6,871 nucleotides of DNA from an uncultured Muribaculaceae bacterium (GTDB lineage Bacteria; Bacteroidota; Bacteroidia; Bacteroidales; Muribaculaceae). The notes under the pieces are model-generated. The model was given only the letters and a program-made list of their open reading frames with translations. It did not search any database and had not been told where the DNA came from. How positions within the stretch are numbered: the first letter of the stretch is position 1; every line of letters begins with the position of its first letter. The stretch lies in the NCBI GenBank assembly GCA_910584525.1, contig CAJUAT010000075.1, positions 1 to 6,871 on the forward strand, read 5' to 3'. Both the position numbers and the translations under genes were made by a program. Of the stretch, positions 1-6,516 are shown piece after piece.

Positions 1-20
1 CATACAATTATAATTTTGCG

Positions 21-52
21 CAAAGATAATCCGAGGTACAATAATCTGAAAA
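21..52 (-). promoter_or_regulatory. Possible leftward promoter for a gene beyond the left edge
   Basis: Read on the minus strand, 28-21 gives TATCTTTG, an exact match to the Bacteroidota -7 element TAnnTTTG. With a 20-bp gap, TTTT at 52-49 stands where TTTG is expected (3 of 4 bases). A minus-strand ATG occupies the last bases of the window (3-1), about 17 nt downstream of the -7 box. It could be the start codon of a leftward gene almost wholly outside the window. The gene itself cannot be judged from here. Confidence 0.35.
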
Positions 53-244
53 TCGCCGTTTACAGACCTTAACAGTTACCCTATGACTACAGTCTATAAT
101 CGAGGGTACAAAAGGTGTACTTTTTGAGAAAATCGGGGCAAAAGCAGGAAAATTACCGCAATATATACAACGGCTATCTCTTTGATAACAAGTGCAATTA
201 GCTCATTTGGCTTATCTCGACTTTTCTATCAAAGAAATCTGGTA

Positions 245-303
245 AGTTCTGTGATACAAAAAATACGGAGTGATACAAAAAAATATGGGAGGATACAAAA
301 GAG
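245..303. repeat. Tandem gtgatacaaaa-type repeat, with a copy of the right-end element edge
   Basis: Three imperfect units starting near 251, 270 and 290 (period 19-20 bp) share the core GATACAAAA followed by an A/T-rich run and GG. The first unit with its left neighbour, AGTTCTGTGATACAAAAA at 245-262, is identical over 18 bases to 6769-6786. The match then continues as ATACGG against TACGG, so the only difference is one A in the homopolymer. On the minus strand each unit gives TTTTG-type runs resembling -7 boxes (TATTTTTTG). It may be a decayed edge of the same repeat family as the structured element at the right end, or a cluster of degenerate leftward promoters. Confidence 0.5.
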
Positions 304-383
304 GATAAGGATAAAAAGGGATTGAGGGAATAAACTATTGGTGTGAGGCGTTTGTATATTCTAAGAAACCAACCTTAACCAAG

Positions 384-1148
384 ATGAAAAAGCATATCAT
401 ACCGATAATGGCGGCAGTGCTGCTGATGAGCGGCTGCACATCGGTGAAGCCGCTGGCCGTGACGGCCCTGGAAGGAAAATGGAACATAGTCAGCGTCGAC
501 GGGAAAGCCGTGACGCCGGGAGCCTCCGAGAAGGCCCCTTACCTGGCTTTTGACGTGGTGAACGGCCATGTCAGCGGAAACGCCGGATGCAACAGCATCA
601 CCGGCACCTTCCCCCTGAACCAGCCCGCCGGCAAAATAGACCTCTCACGCATAGGCACAACCATGATGGCTTGCCCCGACATGACGCTCGAACAGTCAAT
701 CACCGCTGCTCTCGCCAATACCACCGGTTTCTCCAAAGCCGGCAACAACGAGATTGCCCTTACCTCCGGCAAGAAAAAAGTGTTGGTGCTGCGCCGTACA
801 GCTCCCGATTTCTCCATCAACACCCTCGCAGGAAAATGGAACATCGCCGAACTAAACGACAAACCGCTGAAGCCTACGGCCGATGCTGTATACACCATGA
901 CCTTCGACTCCAGCGGTAAATTCTTCTGCGAAACCGGCTGCAACAACCTGTCAGGCAATTTCAAGACAGGGTATACCGACATCCGGTTCGGCGACGTGCT
1001 GAGCACCCGTATGTCCTGCCCCGACATGTCGGTGGAGCAGTCTCTGTCGCAGTTGCTGCCACAGGTGGTATCATACGGGCGTCTCGCCGACAATTCCCTC
1101 GGATTCTACGATGCGCAGGGGAATATGCTCATGCGACTCAGTAGATGA
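384..1148 (+). CDS. Lipoprotein with two META domains
   Basis: A 254-residue protein starting with a classic lipoprotein signal: MKKHIIPIMAAVLLMSGC, with lipobox LMSGC and Cys18 as the expected lipidated residue. It is therefore probably anchored in a membrane facing the periplasm or the cell surface. Two META (HslJ-like) domains follow. The first spans about residues 28-137 (LEGKWNIVSVDGK, GCNSITG at 68-74, ACPDM near 96-100, then a LEQS helix). The second spans about 147-253 (LAGKWNIAELNDK, GCNNLSG at 185-191, SCPDM near 211-215, VEQS). The parallel motifs indicate an internal duplication, with Cys69/Cys97 in the first copy and Cys186/Cys212 in the second as equivalent pairs. META proteins such as E. 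coli HslJ are linked to novobiocin tolerance and envelope stress, but no biochemical role is settled. The ATG follows an AT-rich leader and fits the signal peptide exactly. The 3' end overlaps the convergent surface-protein gene by 11 bp. Confidence 0.9.
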   Translation: MKKHIIPIMAAVLLMSGCTSVKPLAVTALEGKWNIVSVDGKAVTPGASEKAPYLAFDVVNGHVSGNAGCNSITGTFPLNQPAGKIDLSRIGTTMMACPDMTLEQSITAALANTTGFSKAGNNEIALTSGKKKVLVLRRTAPDFSINTLAGKWNIAELNDKPLKPTADAVYTMTFDSSGKFFCETGCNNLSGNFKTGYTDIRFGDVLSTRMSCPDMSVEQSLSQLLPQVVSYGRLADNSLGFYDAQGNMLMRLSR

Positions 1149-3162
1149 CTTTTCGGCTCTTTCCGCCCTTGACCTCGATGTAGACACCGCCGGTCACAGG
1201 CTTCTCAACACGCAGTCCCTGAAGGTTGTAATACCCGGGGACTGCTTCGTTTTCTCCGTCAATGCCCACAATGCCGGTAGGTATGGCCTTGTTGTCGATA
1301 GAGAAAGCGTCGGGCATCCTCGTCTTGTCGAGATTGAGGTCGGCGGCAATCTTGCTGCCGTTGAGGTAGACACTGTTATTGCCCAGCACATCCTCGCCGA
1401 GCACCGGTGCGTCGAACGATACCGGGCATGACTGAGACTCCTCGGCCAATATGCGTGCGCCCGTGGTCTGAGGCAGATCCTCGGCAGTAAGCACCCGGAA
1501 CACATATTTCAGCTTGTCAATCTGCTCATAGTCGGAGTGCGTCATGTTGGCTGTGAAGTGATAGTCTACGGCTTTGGCATAGTCATCGCCGCTGCGGGTG
1601 GTCCTGTTGAGCTGATATACGCCGGTCAGATAATTGCCGGCTGTTTCCTCAATCTTGGTCGACGGGTCAAGCGGGGTGAGGATATTCTCGGCGCTCTCTA
1701 CCGACGAACACTTGAGCACCACAGCCGTGTTGGCAGGCACCACGATGCGGTTTTCCATGTCGCGGCTTGTGACGAGAGTCCTCTCGTAGGTCAGCACATA
1801 ATCGCCGTTGGGATCGCTCTTCTCGGTATCTACCGCGAAATCCGTGAGATAATAAGGCTCCACGCCCGATGAGCAGGCATAGGGGAAGGGGGTGTACATG
1901 ACTGTCCAGTATGAGCCGTCGTAGAGGCTCTTGTCGAGCGGCTTGGCGCCGAAGTCGGTTACAGGCTCCAGCTCGAAGGTGGAGTTGATGTCGGCGTTGC
2001 CGTTGAGGGCGAGGCCGCCGTATACCACGTCGGCATCTACACGCGAGAGCCACTTGGAGGCACCGGCGGGGCGTATCGCCACCGAACCGGCATAGGCTCC
2101 CGAGGCTATCACCAGATTGCCGAAGATGTTGTCGGTGCCCGCATTCTGGCTGCGGAACACGCCGTCGGCGCTGAAGCTCGCGCCGAAGGTAAGGTTTTTG
2201 GCATCCTTGGCGGCATCGTTGGCCGTGCCGTCAAACCAGAAGATGGTGGCCGGGTCGGAAGGATCATAGGTATAGGCGAAGTCGCCGGCATCCGTCTTGT
2301 AGCCCGCCAGCACAAGGTTGGCGGTGGTATAAGCGTTGCTGCCGATAGCCGCCGACTCATAGGGCACTGCGCCCACAAGCTTCACATATTCGTTGACGCC
2401 GTTGCGTGCCGTGCGTATGCGGTAATAACCCTTGCCGGCAAAGCCGGGCTTGAAGTCGTATTTGGCCACAAGACGTTTTGTAGCCTCGGGCGTGAAGGTA
2501 TACTCCGGGAGATCCGACACCATCTCGGTGCCCTCGTACCAGCCGTTGAAGGAGTAGTGGGGATTGTCGAGCACCGCGCCCAGCCCGTCGGTATACTTCG
2601 GCAGCTCGGCTTTCACCGTGATGCTCTCGCCGGTGAAGTTGTTGTCGGGATTGGCTATCGATACCGTAGGCTTCGCCTCGCCGATATTGCTGTCGTCGTA
2701 GCTGACAAAAGCACCGACCTGGCGAACCACAGCCTGAAGGTGATACCTGTATCCCGCCGTTCCGGCCAGCAGGTTTGTATTTGTCTTGACTTCAAGAGCA
2801 AAACTCTGGTCATATGTTTTATGGGAATATCCTCCTGTTGCCAGACTGGAATTTTTCATCTGCCAATCGATAAACCTGTAATTGTCAGCCATGTCTTCCT
2901 TCATCTTGAAGTAGACATAAACCGTCTTCTTTTTCAGAGTCCATGTCTCATTGTACTCCAATTTGAACTGATGACGGTTATTGTCGTCATTGAGAAGAAC
3001 ATATTCAGGATTGTTAGTCGGATCTTTTGACACTGCCGCGTAACATGACCCCGGCAGGCTGGTGCATACCTCCACCTTGACGTAAGTCTTTGCAGCAGAC
3101 TCTATGGCAAAGCCAAGAAGGCATATCACCGTTACGAGTACTGTTTTGAAAGTTGTTTTCAT
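1138..3162 (-). CDS. Secreted surface protein with InlB-like repeats and a Bacteroidales C-terminal tail
   Basis: I place the start at the ATG ending at 3162, giving 674 residues beginning MKTTFKTVLVTVICLLGFAI, a good signal peptide with likely cleavage after ESAA near residue 24. Residues about 25-150 are beta-rich and resemble a divergent InlB-type repeat. Residues about 165-237 fit this fold better (SITVKAELP, YSFNGWYEG, YTFTPEATKRLVAKYDF). From about residue 244 (GYYRIRTARNGVNEYVKL) comes a segment like the YYRI-type, possibly beta-trefoil, modules of Bacteroidales surface proteins. It is followed by YWTVMYTPFPYAC and VVPANTAVVLK, as in large gut Bacteroidales secreted proteins. The end, GYYNLQGLRVEKPVTGGVYI then GGKSRKVIY, resembles the degenerate type IX secretion sorting tails of Prevotella-like proteins. 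An adhesive or glycan-related role is plausible but unproven. Further in-frame starts lie at 3186 (ATG, MAQNTTTT) and 3222 (ATG). The longest reading, from TTG at 3270, begins inside the promoter's -7 box and is rejected. Confidence 0.85.
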   Translation of the reverse strand: MKTTFKTVLVTVICLLGFAIESAAKTYVKVEVCTSLPGSCYAAVSKDPTNNPEYVLLNDDNNRHQFKLEYNETWTLKKKTVYVYFKMKEDMADNYRFIDWQMKNSSLATGGYSHKTYDQSFALEVKTNTNLLAGTAGYRYHLQAVVRQVGAFVSYDDSNIGEAKPTVSIANPDNNFTGESITVKAELPKYTDGLGAVLDNPHYSFNGWYEGTEMVSDLPEYTFTPEATKRLVAKYDFKPGFAGKGYYRIRTARNGVNEYVKLVGAVPYESAAIGSNAYTTANLVLAGYKTDAGDFAYTYDPSDPATIFWFDGTANDAAKDAKNLTFGASFSADGVFRSQNAGTDNIFGNLVIASGAYAGSVAIRPAGASKWLSRVDADVVYGGLALNGNADINSTFELEPVTDFGAKPLDKSLYDGSYWTVMYTPFPYACSSGVEPYYLTDFAVDTEKSDPNGDYVLTYERTLVTSRDMENRIVVPANTAVVLKCSSVESAENILTPLDPSTKIEETAGNYLTGVYQLNRTTRSGDDYAKAVDYHFTANMTHSDYEQIDKLKYVFRVLTAEDLPQTTGARILAEESQSCPVSFDAPVLGEDVLGNNSVYLNGSKIAADLNLDKTRMPDAFSIDNKAIPTGIVGIDGENEAVPGYYNLQGLRVEKPVTGGVYIEVKGGKSRKVIY

Positions 3163-3267
3163 TGTTGTTGTTGTGTTTTGCGCCATCCTTATGACTTTAT
3201 GGCTGTTACTGTTTCCAGCCATTGTGTTGTTACTGTTATAATTATTATTTTGACTCTTTTCCGGATG

Positions 3268-3299
3268 CAAAGTTACAAATAAGTCAGAAAACGGCCAAA
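3268..3299 (-). promoter_or_regulatory. Bacteroidota-type promoter for the surface-protein gene
   Basis: On the minus strand TTTG at 3299-3296 is followed, after exactly 20 bp, by TAACTTTG at 3275-3268. Both match the Bacteroidota sigma-ABfr consensus (TTTG, 19-21 bp, TAnnTTTG). Transcription would start near 3261-3263, leaving an untranslated leader of about 100 nt to the ATG at 3162, or about 75 nt to the ATG at 3186. The leader ends in CAA triplet repeats with no Shine-Dalgarno motif. The surface gene therefore seems independent of the terminase gene that ends 41 bp upstream of the promoter. Confidence 0.75.
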
Positions 3300-3340
3300 A
3301 TACTCGCTAATCAATCCACAAATAGCACAATCAGGCAAAA

Positions 3341-5386
3341 TCACCAGGCGGCGAAACCGGAAGCCTTTGGCCGTCGGCGTATGTTGTCGCCACGATGCCG
3401 AACCACTGGCCGAGGCATCTCGTGCAAGGCTATGTGCAACCCTATGGCACGCGTCATCAGCAAGTCGTCGTGACTCCCCGCTATCGCCCCGAAAGAACCG
3501 TTCTGCCGCCGCTCATAGCTCAGAAACTCGTCGAGACACATAGGGTCGCGCTCCACGTAAAGTCCCTCGCGTATCACCCTCACCAGCGTGGCTATTACCA
3601 TAGGCTTCGTGGCCGCATTGGTATGAAAACCATAGCGCGTGGGTAACCCGGGGTTTATGTCGTCGCCGCCGCCCCGCCGAGCGTACAGATTGCCGTAGAC
3701 CTCCTTGAGCCTGTCGAGGATATAGCAGCTCTGGTCGCCGTCGGTCCACACTGCCGGGTCGCGGCTCTCCAGCGTGTTGCTCTCAATCACGAGCAGGGCA
3801 TTGCCATAGAACTTCGCGGCCATGGCGGCACGCCACGCCAGCAGGTCGAAGTCGGTATGTCCGCGCCATTGCGCCACCACCTCCGGGCCGCCCCCACGCA
3901 GCAGCGGCAACCTGTCGAACACCACAACCACGCTCCAGTCGGCCTTCGCCGACCGACCCCCTACATCCACCGACACCACATACCTGTCGCTGTGGTATAT
4001 GCCGCCGCTGCCATCCTCAGGCATACGCCATATCTGCCAGTCGCCGGCCTCGGCAGCCCGGAAGGCCACACGCTCCAACGCCCTGCGCTGTCCCATGGCG
4101 TCGCTGTGCCCATAGTCGAAGGGTATACCGTTCACGGCCGGTATGTACAGCTCCCCGCGTCGTGCCAGCTCTCGGCATCCCCCGCGCAACGCCTCTACCT
4201 TGTATTTGTCGAACACCCGCGCACCCGAATGCACGAAGGCCTCCACATCGTCGCTGGGATATTCTGCGGCCATAAGGCCATGCTCCCCATACTTGCTGCG
4301 CTCGCCCACATACCAGTTGATGGCCTCCAGCGTGGCACCTTTCTCCCAGAGCCACCATAGATAGCTCCCCGGCTGCCGGCGGTCGCTCACCGTCGACTCC
4401 ATATCCTTACCCTCCACAAGCTGCCGGGCGAACTCGTACTCGTCGTCGAGAGGCATCGAATACTGGTCGATCTCATACCATGGCACGAAGAGGGGCCGGA
4501 ACTGCGACTCGCCGCGCTTGGCCGCCTCGTATTCGCGGTGGAAGAAATTGCCGGTGCCGTTGGCCGTCGACTCATAGACTATCATGGTGAGGGGCTGCAA
4601 CAGCACGCCCGAACATGCCGAGCGTATCATCTGCTCCGGGGTCTTGCCGACGGTCGTTTTCCATACGCCCACCTCCGAGCAGTGCACGAGACTGTAGTCG
4701 CCGCCACGGCACGAGTCGGGACGCTCGGCGGTGCCCACCTTAACCTTGGCGTTGCGCTCCACCACGCGGAAGATGCTGCGGCTGCGCCCCACGTTCTCTA
4801 TGTGCAGTTCCTGCTTGCCGCCGGGAAGGTCGGCGTCGCAAAGACCGTTGACAAGCCTGTCGAACATATCCTTGATCTCGTCGGTGGCGGCTCCCTGGTG
4901 GGCGATAATCAGCGAGTTGAGGCCTGTGCGGTGCACGAGCTGCAGCCATGCCATATAGAGTTGTATGCATGTAGAGCCACCCCATTGGCGGGCCTTCAGG
5001 AGGATGAGGCGTATGGGGATATCGGCCTGGCGCATGGCCTCGAGGGCCTCCACGAGTCGCCGCTGGGCCCGGTTGAGGCGGAAGAGCACATCCTCGCCGC
5101 CTCCCTTGCATTTGATATATGCGCGGGTGGACGCCCAGTAGGGAAAGTCGTGGAGGAGGCGCTCGCGGTCTATGGCCTCTTCGTCGGCATCGGCAAGTGC
5201 CCGGCTGCCGCGCATGCTCTCGGGGAGCCAAACCCGCCGCGACTCGCCGCCGATTACGTATTCATACTCGAAACGCATGCCTGTGGAGTTGAGGCCGCTA
5301 ACGGGGTCGAACTCGCGGCTTATCGCCGCCCGGCGCCGCCGATTCTCGACGACGACTTCTTCTATAAGATGGCTATCGTGATGCAT
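3341..5386 (-). CDS. terL: Phage large terminase subunit (DNA-packaging ATPase and nuclease)
   Basis: A 681-residue protein with both terminase domains in the usual order. The N-terminal ATPase has a Walker A-like LKARQWGGST (residues 130-139), a Walker B region YSLVHCSEVGVW (231-242) with Glu238 as likely catalytic carboxylate, and a coupling motif YESTANG (271-277). The C-terminal RNase H-like nuclease shows SVDVGG (Asp474), LVIESN (Glu535) and SHDDLLM (Asp640/Asp641), the expected metal-binding set. TerL pumps phage DNA into proheads through the portal and cuts concatemers. Length and motifs indicate an intact gene. The ATG at 5386 follows the small upstream gene by 48 nt and has no Shine-Dalgarno site. 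The Walker B region has Ser-Glu rather than Asp-Glu, a variant I recall from other phage terminases. No portal gene follows: the next gene downstream is a host-type surface protein with its own promoter. The GC-rich sequence creates long open frames on the opposite strand that should not be annotated. Confidence 0.9.
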   Translation of the reverse strand: MHHDSHLIEEVVVENRRRRAAISREFDPVSGLNSTGMRFEYEYVIGGESRRVWLPESMRGSRALADADEEAIDRERLLHDFPYWASTRAYIKCKGGGEDVLFRLNRAQRRLVEALEAMRQADIPIRLILLKARQWGGSTCIQLYMAWLQLVHRTGLNSLIIAHQGAATDEIKDMFDRLVNGLCDADLPGGKQELHIENVGRSRSIFRVVERNAKVKVGTAERPDSCRGGDYSLVHCSEVGVWKTTVGKTPEQMIRSACSGVLLQPLTMIVYESTANGTGNFFHREYEAAKRGESQFRPLFVPWYEIDQYSMPLDDEYEFARQLVEGKDMESTVSDRRQPGSYLWWLWEKGATLEAINWYVGERSKYGEHGLMAAEYPSDDVEAFVHSGARVFDKYKVEALRGGCRELARRGELYIPAVNGIPFDYGHSDAMGQRRALERVAFRAAEAGDWQIWRMPEDGSGGIYHSDRYVVSVDVGGRSAKADWSVVVVFDRLPLLRGGGPEVVAQWRGHTDFDLLAWRAAMAAKFYGNALLVIESNTLESRDPAVWTDGDQSCYILDRLKEVYGNLYARRGGGDDINPGLPTRYGFHTNAATKPMVIATLVRVIREGLYVERDPMCLDEFLSYERRQNGSFGAIAGSHDDLLMTRAIGLHIALHEMPRPVVRHRGDNIRRRPKASGFAAW

Positions 5387-5434
5387 TGTGATTGGTAATT
5401 ATAGCTATTCCTGCCATTCCTGCCATCCCGGCCA
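5387..5434 (-). repeat. Short tandem repeat between the small phage gene and terL
   Basis: The 48-nt gap holds two adjacent copies of a 9-mer, read on the minus strand as ATGGCAGGA ATGGCAGGA, followed by ATAG (plus-strand positions about 5407-5426). A third partial copy, ATGGCCGGG, precedes them. The spacer then turns AT-rich (TATAATTACC) before the terL ATG. There is no promoter match, so terL is probably co-transcribed with the gene before it. The repeat may be a minisatellite-like slippage product, or GGCAGGA may contribute weakly to ribosome binding. Confidence 0.45.
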
Positions 5435-5842
5435 TTACACACTCGGTTTTTTTCTGCGGGATTTGTATATGATGACCATGGCGCTGTCGGGGGTGAGGTA
5501 GAACTCGGGCGCACCGCCGTTAACTACGGCGTGGGCGGCGTCGGCCAACGTGGCCTCGGGATGTCGGCGACGGTATGCCTCGACGCGTCGGCATATCTCC
5601 TCGTACATTCTTTTCTTCTGAGGCAGGAAGGAGGAGGTGTCGCCGCCTCGGAGTATCGCCGAAACCACTTCGGCAGCCCGTTCCTCGGCCACCCAGAAAC
5701 GGCTGCAGGGCTGACGCGCCGCCATACCGAACATGTCGCGCAAGGGCACACCCTCGGCCGTGGCCAGCAACTCCCGGAACCGGGCTGTCAGTTCCCGGTT
5801 CCGCTGGGGTATGAAATCCGATGTGGAGCCTTTGCGTTTCAT
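5435..5842 (-). CDS. Small phage protein with two internal repeats; candidate small terminase subunit
   Basis: A 135-residue basic, helix-rich protein from the ATG at 5842 (MKRKGSTSDFIPQRN). It consists of two related halves of about 55 residues. The first has TSDFIPQRNREL...PLRDMFGMAA...SRFWVAEERAAEVV and the second TSSFLPQKKRMY...TLADAAHAVV...PEFYLTPDSAMVII. Each half thus has an FxPQ entry motif, a helical middle and an aromatic (F-W/Y-V/L) plus acidic exit. I recall proteins with both halves in Bacteroidales prophages beside terminase genes. Position directly before terL and small basic character suggest a small terminase (DNA recognition) subunit, but no defined domain proves it. The longer frame uses a TTG at 5896 and runs through the regulatory block at 5840-5901, so the ATG is preferred. 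It ends TAA, 48 nt before terL. Confidence 0.7.
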   Translation of the reverse strand: MKRKGSTSDFIPQRNRELTARFRELLATAEGVPLRDMFGMAARQPCSRFWVAEERAAEVVSAILRGGDTSSFLPQKKRMYEEICRRVEAYRRRHPEATLADAAHAVVNGGAPEFYLTPDSAMVIIYKSRRKKPSV

Positions 5843-5901
5843 ATCCGCAAAATTAGATTCGTCTGCTGCAAATTGTTTGCACTCACCTATAAACAAAAGT
5901 T
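5840..5901 (-). promoter_or_regulatory. Repeated promoter/operator block, copy B
   Basis: This 62-nt block ends with the ATG of the small phage gene and aligns without gaps to the block at 6443-6504 (42 of 62 identical by hand count). Features in transcription order are AACTTTTGTT, AGGTGAG, the palindrome TGCAAACAATTTGCA (plus-strand 5867-5881, perfect 6-bp arms around 3 nt), then TAATTTTG, an exact TAnnTTTG -7 match, then GCGGAT and ATG. No TTTG lies 19-21 bp upstream of the -7 box; the palindrome occupies that place, as if an activator or repressor bound there. Confidence 0.6.
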
Positions 5902-5911
5902 AACGCACGTT

Positions 5912-6445
5912 TCACCAGCTGAGGATGTTGTATTGTATTCCTATGCCGATGTAAGGCTGTGGCTTGTGAGGAGTGAGGCCTACGCCGGCCTGTATGCCGA
6001 GTCCCCAGCGTCTTGTGCGGTAACGGGTCTCGGTATTGGTGACGGTGCGGGTCACGGTGGTGACGGGTTGCATGATTCTGATGCTGTCGAGAGCCGGCAT
6101 ATAGCCGCTCACCCATGCCTGATATGTGGAGTCGCTGTATACCTTCTGTGTCAGCGGTAAGCTGACGTTGACGCTGTCGGCGGCGTGAGGGGTTTGGGTC
6201 TGCGAAGCGGCGGCAACATATACCGTATCGGCCACGGGTACTCTGACAGTGACATATCTGTGCACGATACTGTCTACGGGCAAAGGAGTGCGCACCAGCA
6301 CCTCCACGGTATCGGTGACGGTTTCTACTGTGACTTTCTGCGAAGTCGGGGGCAAGTCCTTTTGGCAGCCGCGTAATAATAAAGCGGTGGCGGCGAGCAC
6401 CGCGGCAGCCGTGGCACAGCCGCCGATGAATGATTTCCGTTCCAT
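5912..6445 (-). CDS. DUF6808-like membrane-anchored phage protein
   Basis: A 177-residue protein starting MERKSFIGGCATAAAVLAAT, with a hydrophobic segment over about residues 7-26. This is a membrane anchor or lipoprotein-type signal; Cys27 sits in LLRGC, a poor lipobox. A long stretch rich in Thr, Val and Asp follows (VETVTDTVEVLVRTPLPVDS, then VHRYVTVRVP, SVNVSLPLTQKVYSDSTYQAWVSGY at 91-115, LDSIRIMQPVTTVTRTVT). The C-terminus has the alternating pattern of a beta-hairpin or outer-membrane strand (RRWGLGIQAGVG, then PYIGIGIQYNILSW). I recognise this order of motifs from small proteins labelled DUF6808 in Bacteroidales phages and prophages; function is unknown and I assign the family from memory. 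A long extended periplasmic stalk ending in an outer-membrane-like strand pair could suit a spanin-like or envelope-spanning role, which is inference only. It leads the leftward phage cassette and shares its upstream regulatory block with the next gene. Confidence 0.7.
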   Translation of the reverse strand: MERKSFIGGCATAAAVLAATALLLRGCQKDLPPTSQKVTVETVTDTVEVLVRTPLPVDSIVHRYVTVRVPVADTVYVAAASQTQTPHAADSVNVSLPLTQKVYSDSTYQAWVSGYMPALDSIRIMQPVTTVTRTVTNTETRYRTRRWGLGIQAGVGLTPHKPQPYIGIGIQYNILSW

Positions 6446-6504
6446 GACCGCTAAATTACCCCGCCACGCTGCAAATCATCTGCACCCACCTGCCAACAAA
6501 CGTT
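6443..6504 (-). promoter_or_regulatory. Repeated promoter/operator block, copy A
   Basis: This 62-nt block ends with the ATG of the DUF6808-like gene and is collinear with copy B. In transcription order it has AACGTTTGTT, AGGTGGG, the palindrome TGCAGATGATTTGCA (plus-strand 6470-6484, 5 of 6 arm pairs), then TAATTTAG (7 of 8 against TAnnTTTG), GCGG and ATG. The distances from palindrome to ATG (24 nt) and from palindrome to the upstream AAC...GTT motif (10 nt) are the same in both copies. It lies 12 nt from the left foot of the structured element. Confidence 0.55.
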
Positions 6505-6516
6505 ATTTTTAGGGGA

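Larger units (their letters stand above)
1..383. other. AT-rich non-coding region upstream of the META lipoprotein gene
   Basis: I see no convincing gene in this stretch, which is visibly more AT-rich than the rest of the window. It contains a possible leftward promoter at its left edge, a 9-bp perfect inverted repeat (TCTTTGATA at 179-187 and TATCAAAGA at 227-235, with a 39-nt loop), and short tandem repeats at 251-303. The stretch just before the gene at 384 has no clear TTTG/TAnnTTTG pair; the TTTG at 351-354 lacks a partner at the right distance. I also see no purine-rich ribosome binding site before the ATG, which is usual in Bacteroidota. The region probably holds divergent promoters for the META gene and for a gene beyond the left edge. 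Confidence 0.6.

Noticed and set aside
2557..3030. 157-codon plus-strand open frame opposite the surface-protein gene
   Set aside because: It is a shadow of a gene whose signal peptide, repeats and C-terminal tail are all recognisable on the minus strand.
4538..5398. 286-codon plus-strand open frame opposite terL
   Set aside because: It is antisense to an intact terminase with all catalytic motifs. GC-rich coding sequence readily leaves the opposite strand open, and the translation shows no recognisable domain or signal.
5407..5426. CRISPR-like repeat
   Set aside because: Only two adjacent 9-mers without spacers; no CRISPR array or cas gene is visible in the window.
5843..5896. N-terminal extension of the small phage protein from a TTG at 5896
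   Set aside because: The extension is the same regulatory block found upstream of the DUF6808-like gene, where it is non-coding, and an ATG sits at the same place in both copies.
5531..6160. 209-codon plus-strand open frame
   Set aside because: It lies antisense to two better-supported phage genes and their regulatory block, has no promoter or ribosome binding site that I can see, and has an unremarkable composition.
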